Assembly: GCA_002946415.1 (NCBI GenBank)
Contig: NJPS01000008.1
Coordinates: forward strand, 434,001-498,000
Length of the DNA stretch: 64,000 nucleotides
Reading direction: 5' to 3'
Source: Rutstroemia sp. NJR-2017a BVV2
Lineage: Eukaryota > Ascomycota > Leotiomycetes > Helotiales > Rutstroemiaceae
The translations under genes were made by a program, and so were the position numbers. The number at the start of each line of letters is the position of its first letter. Positions within the stretch are counted from its first letter, which is position 1. This document shows, one piece after another, positions 31,820 through 43,048 of the stretch. Under the pieces are notes generated by a model, which was given only the letters and a program-made list of their open reading frames with translations, was not told where the DNA came from and ran no database searches.

Positions 31820-33338
31820 ATGGCTTCCTCAGAGGAGCCTCGGGGAGCACCTCCCTCTTCAGTTACGGATGCTGTGCTGGTACCATCCAACGAAATGCCA
31901 AAAGATGCAAAGAAAGTCGAAGAACTAGACTTCAACAAGTTTGCTGGACGACCGATTACTGTTGATGATCTTATGAGTGGGATGAGTACTATGGGATTCC
32001 AAGCAAGTTCTATTGGTGAAGCTGTCCGGATAATCAATGATATGGTGAGTCAGGCATTTTTCACTCGCCACTTCTCGAACTCCTTTTCCACAACTCCCTT
32101 TGACCTTCAAATCTCCCAATTTCATATACTCTTGGCATCAAAACATCCCTCCATTCTCCAACCAACTCCCAAACTAACATCCCTCCCCCTCCTCAGCGCG
32201 CCTGGCGCGACCCTACCACCTCCGACCGTACCACCATCTTCCTCGGCTACACCTCCAACCTAATATCCTCCGGCCTCCGCGGCACCCTCCGCTACCTCGC
32301 TCAACACTCCCATATCTCCGCCATCGTCACCACCGCCGGCGGCATCGAAGAAGACATAATCAAATGTCTCGCCCCAACCTACCTCGGGTCCTTCTCCACC
32401 CCCGGCGCCGACCTCCGCTCCAAAGGACAGAATCGGATCGGCAACCTCATCGTCCCCAACAACAACTACTGTCTCTTCGAAGACTGGGTCGTTCCCATTC
32501 TCGACGCCATGCTGCAAGAGCAAGAATCCACACGCGACGATCCCGATCCCGAGAAGCGTGTGAACTGGACCCCGAGTAAGATCATCCATCGGCTTGGGAA
32601 AGAGATAAACAACGAAGAGAGCGTATGTTACTGGGCGTATAAAAATAACATCCCGATGTTCTGCCCTGCGCTCACAGATGGCTCGTTGGGTGATATGTTA
32701 TATTTCCACACGTTCAAGTCCGCACCCGCACAACTGCGCGTGGATCTGGTGGAGGATATCAGGAAGATTAATACCATAGCTGTGAGGGCGAAGAGGGCGG
32801 GGATGATTATTCTTGGTGGTGGTGTAGTGAAACATCATATTGCGAATGCGTGCTTGATGCGCAATGGAGCAGAGTCAGCGGTGTATATAAATACGGCGCA
32901 GGAGTTTGATGGGAGCGATGCGGGGGCCAGACCGGATGAGGCGGTTAGTTGGGGGAAGATTAAAGTGGGGGCTGATAGTGTGAAGGTATGTTTGTTTTTT
33001 CTTAACCCATTTCTCTATTTGCGGCTGTCGCTAGTGTTTTTCATTTCCCATCTCCCAACCCAGCCACACAATCTCGCAATCCACTACCATACTAAACCCT
33101 CTCACACTCCTCCCCCAACGCCATCCCACCACAACAACCCATCTCCTAACTCCCATCCCCCAAACTCCAAACACCCACCCCACACAACCTCGCTAATCTC
33201 AACCCCCCTCCCCCTCCACAGGTCTACGTCGAAGCAACCGCCTGTTTCCCACTCATCGTCGCCTCAACATTTGCAAAAGATCAATCGTCATCCCCACAAT
33301 CCGAAACGAAGCAACAATCACAATCCGAGACCCATTAA
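31820..33338 (+). CDS. dys1: Deoxyhypusine synthase
   Basis: Transfers the aminobutyl group of spermidine to one lysine of eIF5A, the NAD-dependent first step of hypusine formation. Exons 31820-32044, 32197-32985 and 33222-33338 (introns 152 and 236 nt, both ending CTCCTCAG/CTCCACAG-like) join in phase 0 to 376 aa. Diagnostic segments: [73 protein letters not shown] and [20 protein letters not shown]. The Lys of SWGKI falls at residue 329 in this model, the catalytic Lys position of the human enzyme. The ending [18 protein letters not shown] is canonical, followed by a Ser/Gln-rich tail of about 20 residues that is not part of the conserved fold. A complete, essential housekeeping gene. Confidence 0.95.
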
Positions 33339-33476
33339 CCGCCACCATCCAAAACCATTTGTCATCCAACAACAACCACCACTACAATCCGAGACCCATC
33401 TCAACCTCATCCGCAGCCCCAGTCGGAGATGGCGTCCGAGTCTGAGTCCGAGTCCAAGCCTAGCTAGTTCTGAATG

Positions 33477-33493
33477 AAATAAATAAATAAATA
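33477..33493. repeat. AAAT tetranucleotide microsatellite
   Basis: Four tandem AAAT units shortly downstream of the Dys1 stop, probably in the 3' UTR. Confidence 0.7.
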
Positions 33494-34055
33494 AGGATCA
33501 CAAGGGAGATGAGATCTATGGGTTATCTATAACTAGAAGTTTTTGTCCATATATCGATCTACCCATGCAAGTAGAGCAAGTCTCCAGAAGAGTAAAAAAT
33601 CTCCAGCCCCAGTAAATTACTTATACCTAGACCACATTCTCATCACATACACATATACACAGTCACACGTCCACACATACACAAAGTCAACTCCAAAAAC
33701 TCCATTTTAATACTCTAGTGTAAACAAGCAAGTTGGACCTAAAGGCGAGAATCTCTCAGCCAATGCCCCATCCCAAGTTGAAAAAAAAAATTAAAGGGAA
33801 CCCAAACATATCCAAAGAAATCCAATCCAATGCAGAAAGCTTCTGACATTGGGCCAAGAATCCTCCTTATAATCAAAAACCAAACCAGACTAAACTTCAA
33901 GGAGGAGAACGATTTTCTCAATCCTGTGTTTCGTCCTGTTCTGTATTTCCTCTACTCAAAAGGCAGAATAGGACTAATAGCAGGGTTGGTTTGAGAGAAA
34001 CGTTCTCTTCCATCGCAATTCTCCACCTGCCATTACTCCCTCCATACTATATCTA

Positions 34056-34121
34056 CCCATGAACAAAATTTAAAATTTCGCGGTGGCAAGACGCACAAAA
34101 GTTTAACCTTTGTTCATGGGG
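34056..34121. mobile_element. Short palindromic MITE-like element, copy 1
   Basis: Left end CCCATGAACAAAATTTAAA and right end TTTAACCTTTGTTCATGGG are imperfect inverted repeats around a short GACGCAC-containing loop. A second copy with the same layout lies at 56409-56490. The outer flank on the right reads AGGCATATA, like the GCATA of copy 2. No open frame; non-autonomous. Confidence 0.6.
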
Positions 34122-34406
34122 AGGCATATATTCTTCCCGCCTCCCCCTCTCCCCTCTATCTCCACCTCCTTTCCCTCCTATTATTTCCTCCCTGTAACCC
34201 CACCTCTCCATCCAATCTTCTTAAAATGTGTATCTATTAAACAGTACCGCTACAAATGCAGTGATATCTCGCCTTTAGACTGCAACTAGACTGAAAACTC
34301 AAGTCTGTCTCGGGGTGAACCAATGCTTTTTTCTCTTCAACACTTTTTCTCAAAACAAAAAGGTTTGTTCGCTAATGCCGTGTATATGCCGCGTGTATCG
34401 TACAGG

Positions 34407-34603
34407 TGTATAGGACGTCGCATTTATCCACTTCACCTGTCAAGAAACGCCGATGCTGGATGCTTCGTACTCAATCATATCACTGTCGCTGAAATATTCG
34501 AATAGTATAGAACGTAGCATTTATCCATTTCACCGGTATAGAAACGCCGATGCTGGATGCTAACAGTTCATACTCAATCATATTGATGTCGCTGGACTTT
34601 TCG
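34407..34603. repeat. Tandem duplication of a ~98-bp unit
   Basis: Unit 1 (34407-34500) and unit 2 (34505-34603) share GTATAG.ACGT.GCATTTATCC, AAACGCCGATGCTGGATGC and TACTCAATCATAT, then GTCGCTG. The copies have diverged by scattered substitutions and small indels, so the duplication is not recent. Non-coding. Confidence 0.85.
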
Positions 34604-35189
34604 GGACAATTTTTTTCGTAGATCGTGGAGACGGACCTCGGATCGTCTCTTTCTCTTTCTCTTTCTCTCGATTAATTCGTTCGCTCAATCGCTCGCTCAT
34701 TCGCTCGTATGTATGTTACTCCTCCTTTTTCGTTTCCTCTTCGAAATTCTCGTGACTCGTCCACTACTCGCATCCATCTTTTCATCGATTCGTACTGTTC
34801 TCTCTTCCATCTCCTTCAAACCCCTTAGTTTCCGTCACTTCAAAATTGTATTTCTCGTCTAATTAGTGAGCATTTTGTGTGTCGTGTAATCAGAGATGCG
34901 ACGCTGCAATGATTTGTGGAATCATCATGGTCAACCAACCAGCGTTGATCCCCAGTTGTCCAAAGTTGTTATTCCTTTGTCCTTTTTTGCCTGTTTCCTT
35001 TTTTTGGTCTTATCTTCTTTCACTCCCCCACTACTCAAAAGTAACTGAACATGTCAACGATATAACAACTCGCAATCCAAACACACCCAAACATAGAACC
35101 ACTTTGGACACCTCATACAATGACTCTCTCTCCGCTATTCGAAACATAAACCTGCAACCACAGAAAACAAAAGCAGTATCAGAACGAAA

Positions 35190-35376
35190 ACATCAAATTC
35201 AAAGCACAGTATCCGATAGTCCTAAGCATAGAAAAGAAAAATAGCATCAGGGTTTTAGAATAAAACTATTAAATTCGAAGCAAAGTGTTCGATAATTCGA
35301 AGCACAAAGAAATAAGAACAACACCAAAACAGAAACGTGAAATTCAAAGCAAGTAATCAATAATCCAATGAAGCGT
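35190..35376. repeat. Three degenerate A-rich tandem units (~73-bp period)
   Basis: Units near 35192, 35268 and 35337 share ATCAAATTCAAAGCA-like cores (also TTAAATTCGAAGCAA and GTGAAATTCAAAGCAA) followed by GATA.TCC/TTCGA. They lie just beyond the stop of the 35502-37658 gene, in its likely 3' UTR. Confidence 0.6.
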
Positions 35377-35501
35377 TGTGTGCAGTTGAAAAAAGGGTAG
35401 TTAGTATATAAATGAATAGTGTAATCCAAGGAAAGTAATGTCGAAAGCACTAAAACAGAAGCAGAATTCGCAATTAGCACGACAGTTACTTATCCAGTAG
35501 C

Positions 35502-37658
35502 TTATAGGTGTCGTGCCAATCTGCCTTCTGGCTCAATCTCCCATTTAGAGCCCAAGGTGGACTCTAATTCCTTCATCGCCTTATCAACTCCTGTTGTCGG
35601 ATCGTAGGTGTTTCGTTCAGGGGACGGGCGGCTTTTGGATGGCCCTTTAGCTTGCTTCTGGTTTCGTTTGGGAGTAATAGAGTAGTCCTTGTACTCCCGA
35701 TAAGTGCCAGCAGCTTTTGCGGCCTCGATGTTTTGTTCTTTCTGTTCCCGCTCCGCAAGTGCCTTGTTTTTAATCTTTTCGGGGTCCCAATTCCTGCCTC
35801 CGCGGTCCATTTCTGCCTTCCACTTCATCCATCCTTCTTGAGTAGCTCTTTGTAATTCGTCCTCATATTGTCCTTCATATCCAGTATGAGGATTGCCGGA
35901 GGTGAAGTGAGGGGGTTCCTCCGAAGAAGCTGAACGAGGTACGGAGGTTGATCCTGAGGATGTAGGACTTGCCTGTTTTCCTGTTAGACGTGGTGCTTCA
36001 TTATAGGAACGTAGCTTATTGAACTCCCGCGATGGCAATATAGCCTCAGCGATGTTTCGGAACTCCTCTTCATCGACGGCTGGGAATTGTGCAACCCGGC
36101 TTCTTGTTCTGGTACCGTGGGAATATTGAAGCATGTTTGTATCTGTGGGATTACTTACTTTGGAAGGTAGATTGTTTCTTGATGCAGTTGTTGCATCTTT
36201 ATCAAAAGAATTTCGTCCATTTTTGTGCACCTTGGATGGACGCTGTTCTGGCACAGCTTGACCTGATGGATGTTGTTTTGTTGTAACACGCTTCTTTGAT
36301 GACGTTTTAGTTTCATATACCTCTTTATCATCATCTCCATTGTTTTTTGAATTATTCCCTTTCACTGCAGCGGGACTCATCTCATTGTTTTCCGAATGAA
36401 GGACTCCGTTTCCACCAATATGGGCGGCTCCTGCAGGCTCATTGGCGAACGAACGCTCTTGGTCTCCGATGCCACCGCGCATGGTGACTTCATCACTTGT
36501 AGGTACTTGGAGAGCATTTTCTGCGTCTTCGGCGGCTTCTGTAGAATTTATGGGGTTTGAGGTAGAACTTCTCCTGTGTTTTGGATGGTAAGGGTCCTTG
36601 AAGGTGAAAGTGAAGCGCTTGGGAATAACTATGGTACTCTCTTTCTTCTTTTCTGCGGCAGTGTTTTGAGTTTCCTTCCGTCGTGGACTCGGTTTTCGCA
36701 CTCGTCCGGATTTTCGAGTGCCGATTGGCGCAGTGTCACTTTGAGCTGTGCGTGTTGTAGATGATGCAGATGCAGCACCTTTACCAGACTTTTGTTCCTT
36801 CTTGGGAGGAGTTGTTCGAGATTTCGACGTCTGCTTACCAGTGCGTTTATTTGAAGTCTTGGTAGAGTGTGTGGTAACCTCTGGAGTGTCAGCCTTAGGT
36901 GGATTGCGGATTCCGGTGTTATTGTGGTTTGAGTCTTCCTCCCTATCGTCTTCAGGTTCAGATTCAGTAGCATCAGAGTCCGCGTCGGTCGAAATATTCT
37001 TTCTTAAACAATTATAATCCGCCGCTCGAGCGTTGTAGGGACGACTGGCTAGGGCACTGCTGGGAGGATTGTTGTTGGAATCCAGAGAGTCGCCTTCAGT
37101 AATTCCAGAGGAGGAATTAGAAATGCTGTTAGAGTTAGAATAATCTCCAGGTGAAAGAATTGATTAATCGTACGTGACTGAAGGTTCGCTATATACAGGC
37201 TTCCCATTGAGGACGATCAGGAGCCATGACACGCATTTATCACTGCCACAGTTGGGGCAATTTTTGCGCGCCCACCATGAAGGATCAGTCGCCTTCCAAA
37301 CTTGAAGATTAGCAAGTTCGTAGAGAGGTGATTTTATGCCTTCGCTCAGGGGCGGGGTAGGCAATTCAATGGAGGAAGGAACTGGGTCGCCAGATACAAT
37401 GCCTTGGTGGTTAAAATTCGGGTCGGTTACCGATTGGTGAAGAGAGATACCATTCGGGGAATTGGGCAGGTTATTTCTTCCTTGTTCATCCACCTGGAAT
37501 GAGGAACAATCGGCGACCAAAGGCGAAGGAGGACTCAGAGATCTAGCCAGGTTAATCATTGCATCCATGGCAATATTCTCTCTCACGGCAGTGTCGGCAG
37601 GTGGAGTTGTGTTGGCAGTCTCTCTCAAAGAGCTACCAGTATACTGAGGGGAAGACAT
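35502..37658 (-). CDS. Uncharacterised basic nuclear-type protein with CPNCGSDKC motif
   Basis: I do not recognise this protein. Exons 37174-37658 and 35502-37125 give 702 aa if a 48-nt intron (GTACGA, CTAAC branch site, TAACAG) is removed; the intron carries a TAA at 37164-37166, and without splicing the protein would end after 164 aa. The N-terminal exon ends with WWARKNCPNCGSDKCVSWLL, a C-x2-C-x4-C cluster that may bind zinc. The middle is Lys/Ser/Thr-rich with an AT-hook-like RKSGRVRKPSPRR (near residue 320) and several basic nuclear-localisation-type stretches. The C-terminal part has a conserved-looking Trp/Lys segment, WMKWKAEMDRGGRNWDPEKI, and a charged helix. The same frame is open on both sides of the TAA with no ATG for 460 nt downstream, so one spliced gene is the best reading. 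Confidence 0.65.
37126..37173 (-). other. 48-nt intron containing an in-frame stop
   Basis: Donor GTACGA, branch site CTAAC twice, acceptor AACAG, phase 2. Length is a multiple of three. Its TAA would end translation if retained, so retention would produce a 164-aa N-terminal isoform with the Cys cluster alone. Confidence 0.6.
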
Positions 37659-40600
37659 TGTCGCGACCAGTAAAATGAGGCCAGGAGAGAGTATGGAGAC
37701 GCGTGGAAGAAGTAAATATTATGGCGATGCTCACCTCTGCAGTGTCGGTCAATTGACCGACCGCAGATGGTGTGGTTTGCGTCAAAAGACGACAAGGCGA
37801 AAACAAAGATAAGTTAACTGTATGCTGTTTGTATGTCGTGTGGTGTACTGTAGGTAGCTACAAGACCCCGGATTGAATGCGGAGTGAATAGAGATGAGAC
37901 GAATCTCTACCACGCATATAGAAAAGTGCGCTGCGTCTCCAGTGAATAATTGGTGGATATCGGATATGGGTTGGTGTTATATAGATATGCTAAAGTTAAG
38001 ATGAAATCGACACGAAGTTATGGTAAACGAATGGATATGAATGGTAAAATCAAAGCATGGTGAAAGTGATGTTGGAAGATGAGTGTGTTTGGGGACTGAC
38101 GAATATGTATTCAAACACGTGAGACAGAAGCGAGGTAAGAGAGGTGAGAGAGAGTGGCGAGAGGCAAGAGGGAGTGTCTTCCTTCACTCTGGGTTCTCTT
38201 ATTCGTTGTAATGTCTTTGCACTCCAAGAGTATTTTCTCATCCGCCTCACAAAGTTTGGTAAACCTTATATGCGCCCCATCGCCGCTTCAAACATGTATA
38301 GGAACTAAGCAGTGAGAGGAAGCGATCTCAGATCGGAAGAAAACAAAACAAAGCAAAACACAGAACAGAAAGCAACAGCACGGTCCATCACTGTCGCTCT
38401 GGTTTCTACTGTAAGCGGGAAGCTAACAGTTATTGACTTTGGTTAACTTTTCTGCTCGGCTTAAGGTTGAACTTCTGCTTCCTAGCCAAGCATGAGCTAA
38501 AACTCAAGGTGAGGGAAAGAGGAGTCTACATTCTATAATCCCTTTTCAGCAACACAGATAAGAATTACGAGTTAGACTGGTAGCCACAGCAGCATTTAAT
38601 GGAACTTTTGCAGAGGGTTTAGTGGTCCATCGGCTTCAACAGAGTCATACGGAACGGATTATACCAGTGTGTGCCGTTTTACATCTTGACCAACTTCCAG
38701 CACTGGCACTAATGTCGGAGCAGGTGCCTCATAAGAACCATATATTATGCTTAAGAATAATACTTTTATTTTTGTACACTAAAGAAAAGGAAATACTGTA
38801 CAAATACATGACATTAATCCTTCCCTTATTAGGTCGGGAAAGAAATGTAAAGAGCATCCAAGGCAAAATACTCTCCAAAAACTTCATAAGTTACCGATCT
38901 AGCGCTTCTTTATTCTGATTTAATCATTTAGCTGCTAGTGTACGCCAATGGCAACCTAATGCCATGTGTATTACTTGGGGCCAAGGCTTGATTGCCGAGT
39001 GGAACTTCTCTCCTTTCGACGATTTCGCTTAGCGTCATACCGGTCAGTATCACTGGACACCGACGATACTCTACAGGTACGTGCAACTGGACTACCAGTA
39101 GTGACATGCATGTCGTCATCATGGATTAAAACTCCACAACCACAGCAGTCATTCCTGTGACTCTCCCAAACTCAGCCTCTCTTACGCTAGCCAGCCCTAG
39201 GCTTTACCTTAGCTTTCCTACTAAGAAAAGCTTAAGCAAACTAGCACTTCGTTTTTCGGTGATAGCATTTCGAACTAACCGATATGACAGCACTAGCAGA
39301 ACCATATCCATACATCAATTCGACGGGAACCAAAACACAAGCAGCGAAACATGCCAAGACAGCTGAAATAAGCTAACGATTAGACACTCGACCTCGACCG
39401 CAGACAAGGCGCGCCTGACCTTCACTACCATACAAACCATTCTTCTGACTGAACTAGAACATCTATTAGGATACAATTACCAGCCATCACTCAGAAGATC
39501 TCGATGATATCTGCTTGACGAGAGAGGAGGGAATTGGGCCAATGGATATGCAGACCTGCAGTGGAAGCCGAGGTGAAAACCTGTCACAGACAACACATGG
39601 CACCAATAAACATACGTTGTAGAATTCCTTGCCATTATTTCAACGTCTCGAAGTGACCACTCGAAGGCTCTAACGCATAAAGATCTGATAAAGATCCGGA
39701 TCTGATAACTTCAATACATAAGGGAAAATTATTGTCTTATATATACACAAGGTCTCAGAGACGGTGCTGAAAAGTTACATGATGATCCAGTGAACATATC
39801 CACAAGGTCCTCCATCATGAGGTTACTTGTAAGAACAGTAGAAGATCTTGAGGCTTGAGTCTTACTTTTCACAACTTGACAAGTCTTTCTACTCCACCTA
39901 GATCACGCAATCTGATAACCACTGCATCAGACAAGGAGAGTCACATTGCACATGACAAACAACGAAGTCTTCGACTCGTCGAGCATTCTCAGATACTGTT
40001 CTAAACTCCTGTTAGGCTGTTACTTTAAGGTTACACTAGTAAAATAAGCATAAGTTGCATAACCAATCCTCAAGTAAGCGGGATCAAGGGATCGAAGAAC
40101 CTTTCCATGGACGGGAAGAACCAATTTCCTTGATTTCTGACCTCCAAAATGTCTGGTATGCACTCACAACCACTCATCCACGCAACCTAAGCGTTCGCCC
40201 TGCGTTCCAAGAATCAGACAGATTTAGTGTGGTCTGCCCAGGGAAATCTCCGAAGCAAACCACGTACGCTCCATCTGGAAGTGTCACGAGATTCCCAAAA
40301 CCAAAGGCTAGACCTCGTCTCCCTTGGAATTGTGGGCCAGAACCTCTTCGGTGCTAAAGTGGGGCTACCTCAGTGCTACTGCAAAGGCGGCAATGCTGCT
40401 TCGGGTCTACTTCCATACGATACGTTCGGATCGAATCTATTACGGATATCGATACCGGAACCAAACAACTCGAAGACTAGTGAGCCGATCACCATCCCTC
40501 TTCTCTCATGAAACCCCCCCGGACATGAAATTCGCAGGTAATATCGCGAACGAAGAAATCGAAGCAGAAAACTTTGATAGTCCAGACCCTCAGTCCGGAA

Positions 40601-41992
40601 GACCACATATGCTGCGTTGAAACTTATGTAGCTCTGTATATCTCTATGCATCTTGCATAGATGCCGTATATTTCGACATCCATATTGTAACTATACCAAT
40701 GGAAGCAAAGACATGTCCATTTGCTGAAGCTTTCCACTCTTGGTAACATCGATCCGTAACGTTCAGAAGAACTCTTCGTCCAAGGATAATCTCCCAATGC
40801 ATGTCAAACATTCGGGAATGGTGCGGTGTGATACCATTCTTTACGTCTTTCCAAGGTACTGCAGAATGGTGAGCATCTGCTTTTACTTCCACTCCACTTC
40901 CGCCTTCATAGATTACAACTTTTCTCTCTACTTTCGAGATTCATCTCCTATCACCACCACTTCACCGGCACAACATATTTCCTCTCGCATGCTTCTAATC
41001 TTATTTCCCGTTTGAATTCCTAGGAAGGTCAATATCTGTTTTATACCTTTACAACCTCCTATTCTCATTGATTCACTTACCATTCCCCGCTCGCAACATC
41101 CTTCAATGGTCGCTTTCCATACCAATCAATCCATCAAACAACAAGCGCAGCACAACACAAACCTCCACCCAGATAGTTAGGTATACACCCCTGACCATAG
41201 CACCCTTCACCTCCCCATTGCAGTATGCTAACTCAATTCCAATCAAAAAATCAAAAGATCTTCAACTATCACAACCGTTATCACAGCACTCGCAGACAAG
41301 ATGGTCAGAGAGACATGAACAACTTCAATCGCAATCGCTCTTCCATCTACAACCATCAAACTCGATCGAATTCGCATACAACAGCATCGCCTTTCTTCCT
41401 TCTATCCGTCCATATTCTTTCCACACAAGAACAACACCGATTCATACTTCAAGTTATGTCCTCAATCAAAGTCATGCCGCCAAAAACTCACTAGAGTACG
41501 AATCAAGACATGCAACGCAATGCAACATCCGCAAACGAATCCTCAGACCTGAACACCACACCACCACACCGCTTGAGAATCGGAAAAAAAGTGAAAAAGC
41601 ACAAGCAGCACTTCATTGCCCTTCTCTGGCTCCACAAGACACCATTTATTTTGATTCCAAACTCGAAGATATATCGTACAATAACTCTCCAACCAGCCTC
41701 CCTTCCCTCTCCTCCGCCTTCGCAGACGAGATGCAGCCATGACAAGGAACCAAATCCCCAGCCTTCGCAGATGAAACGTAGCCACGACCAGGCACCATAA
41801 CCCCCATCATCGATATCCACATACCGTACACTACAACCGCTTTCATCTACCACGCACGACGACCGTCCCTTTTCCCACAGCACACACTCACTCACCTACT
41901 TACTCACCTACTCACCAACCCACACAGCACCAAGAATAGGCCACTCCCTCTCCTCCCCTACATCTCCCCTGTATACTTCATCCAACAACAAA

Positions 41993-42010
41993 ACACACAC
42001 ACACACACAC
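41993..42010. repeat. AC dinucleotide microsatellite
   Basis: Nine tandem AC units in the A/C-rich gene-poor region. Confidence 0.8.
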
Positions 42011-42230
42011 CCATAAATCCTCACCCATCAACTCCTCCTTCCCTTTAAAATCCAACTCCCCCTCACCTCTACACACCTCAAAGAAACCTCATCTTCAGCC
42101 AGCATAAGAGCTCTGAGATATGAAACCTTAACTGAATCAATCTATCGATTTTATACTTTCGATAGACCAACACCCACTCACACACACACATATATTCCAC
42201 GATATACCAAGCTATCATATCACATGCTCC

Positions 42231-42256
42231 ATCCCATCCCATCCCATCCCATCCCA
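42231..42256. repeat. ATCCC pentanucleotide microsatellite
   Basis: Five tandem ATCCC units. Non-coding. Confidence 0.8.
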
Positions 42257-43048
42257 CCACACTCTCCTTGCCCCTTAGTGTTTCCCAGCCTGTGGACTCG
42301 GAGTGAAGTTCGTTCCTTCGAATTTACAGATACTAATCGAACTACTATCCGACGACTCAATACCTCCTTAGCAATCGAACCCCCGCATACATGAATAGGT
42401 CCAAGACCCGACCCGAGGAACCTTGCTAAAAGACGTATTTATTCTGCTCGCATCGTGCCGAGTCCAGGCAAGTATGAATAGAGTGGAGTGTAAAGCATTC
42501 GTATCCCACTAGCTAGCACTTCCTAACCTAGCGTAACTTCACATAAGGAATAGACGATCAATACAATCAACACAAGCAAGCGAGCAAGCGAGCAAGAAAG
42601 AAAGCAAGCCGTGATTAAAATCGCCTTGTCTGATTTCTGACCTGGTGAAAGAAATATTCATTATCTACTGAAGATTTCAGACTGAAAGGAAGAAGAAAGG
42701 AAACCCATCTATCCCAAACCGAAACCGAAGAGGAGAGGAGAGGCAAGCAGCAGCTGCATCTATCCATAAAGTAAATTCCATACACAACAGGCATTATTTC
42801 AGCAGCACTGCTTGCTTGGTTGCTTAGTTGCTGAGGCTCTAACACCCTTATACGAAGAAAAGAATTGAAAACACATAACATACACAGTACTACCACACCC
42901 AAACTGCACTCAACTAGTAGCGTTCTCATGCCAAAACTCCTTTGGGATGTGTAAATAAATATAGATGCACGCTCGGCTGATATTTCAGGACCAACTATCT
43001 AATTCGGCAGCTAGACACACGCTCTCCCTCTTACAGTACCACAACATC

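Larger units (their letters stand above)
33339..35501. other. Convergent intergenic region with repeats and a small palindromic element
   Basis: About 2.2 kb without a supported gene. It contains an AAAT microsatellite (33477-33493), a hairpin/MITE-like element (34056-34121), a CTTTCT-rich tract near 34650, a ~98-bp tandem duplication (34407-34603) and three degenerate A-rich units at 35190-35376. Open frames at 34323-34505 and 34879-35244 are artefacts of these low-complexity stretches. Confidence 0.5.
37659..43048. other. Gene-poor 5.4-kb region, no gene supported
   Basis: I find no convincing gene. The open frames (for example 40055-40620 and 41068-41742) change amino-acid style at random and have no splice-consistent continuation. 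The part from about 41000 to 42950 is strongly A/C-rich on the plus strand with AC, ATCCC and GCAAGCGA microsatellites. The proximal ~600 bp at 37659 is promoter for the minus-strand gene. A long non-coding transcript is possible but not shown by sequence. Confidence 0.5.

Noticed and set aside
40055..40620. Cluster of overlapping plus-strand frames, possible decayed gene
   Set aside because: No two frames can be joined with consensus splice sites into recognisable protein; composition alone is not evidence.
41068..41742. 224-codon plus-strand frame in the A/C-rich region
   Set aside because: Amino-acid content (Ser, Thr, Pro, His, Gln) simply mirrors A/C-rich sequence; the other strand is equally open.
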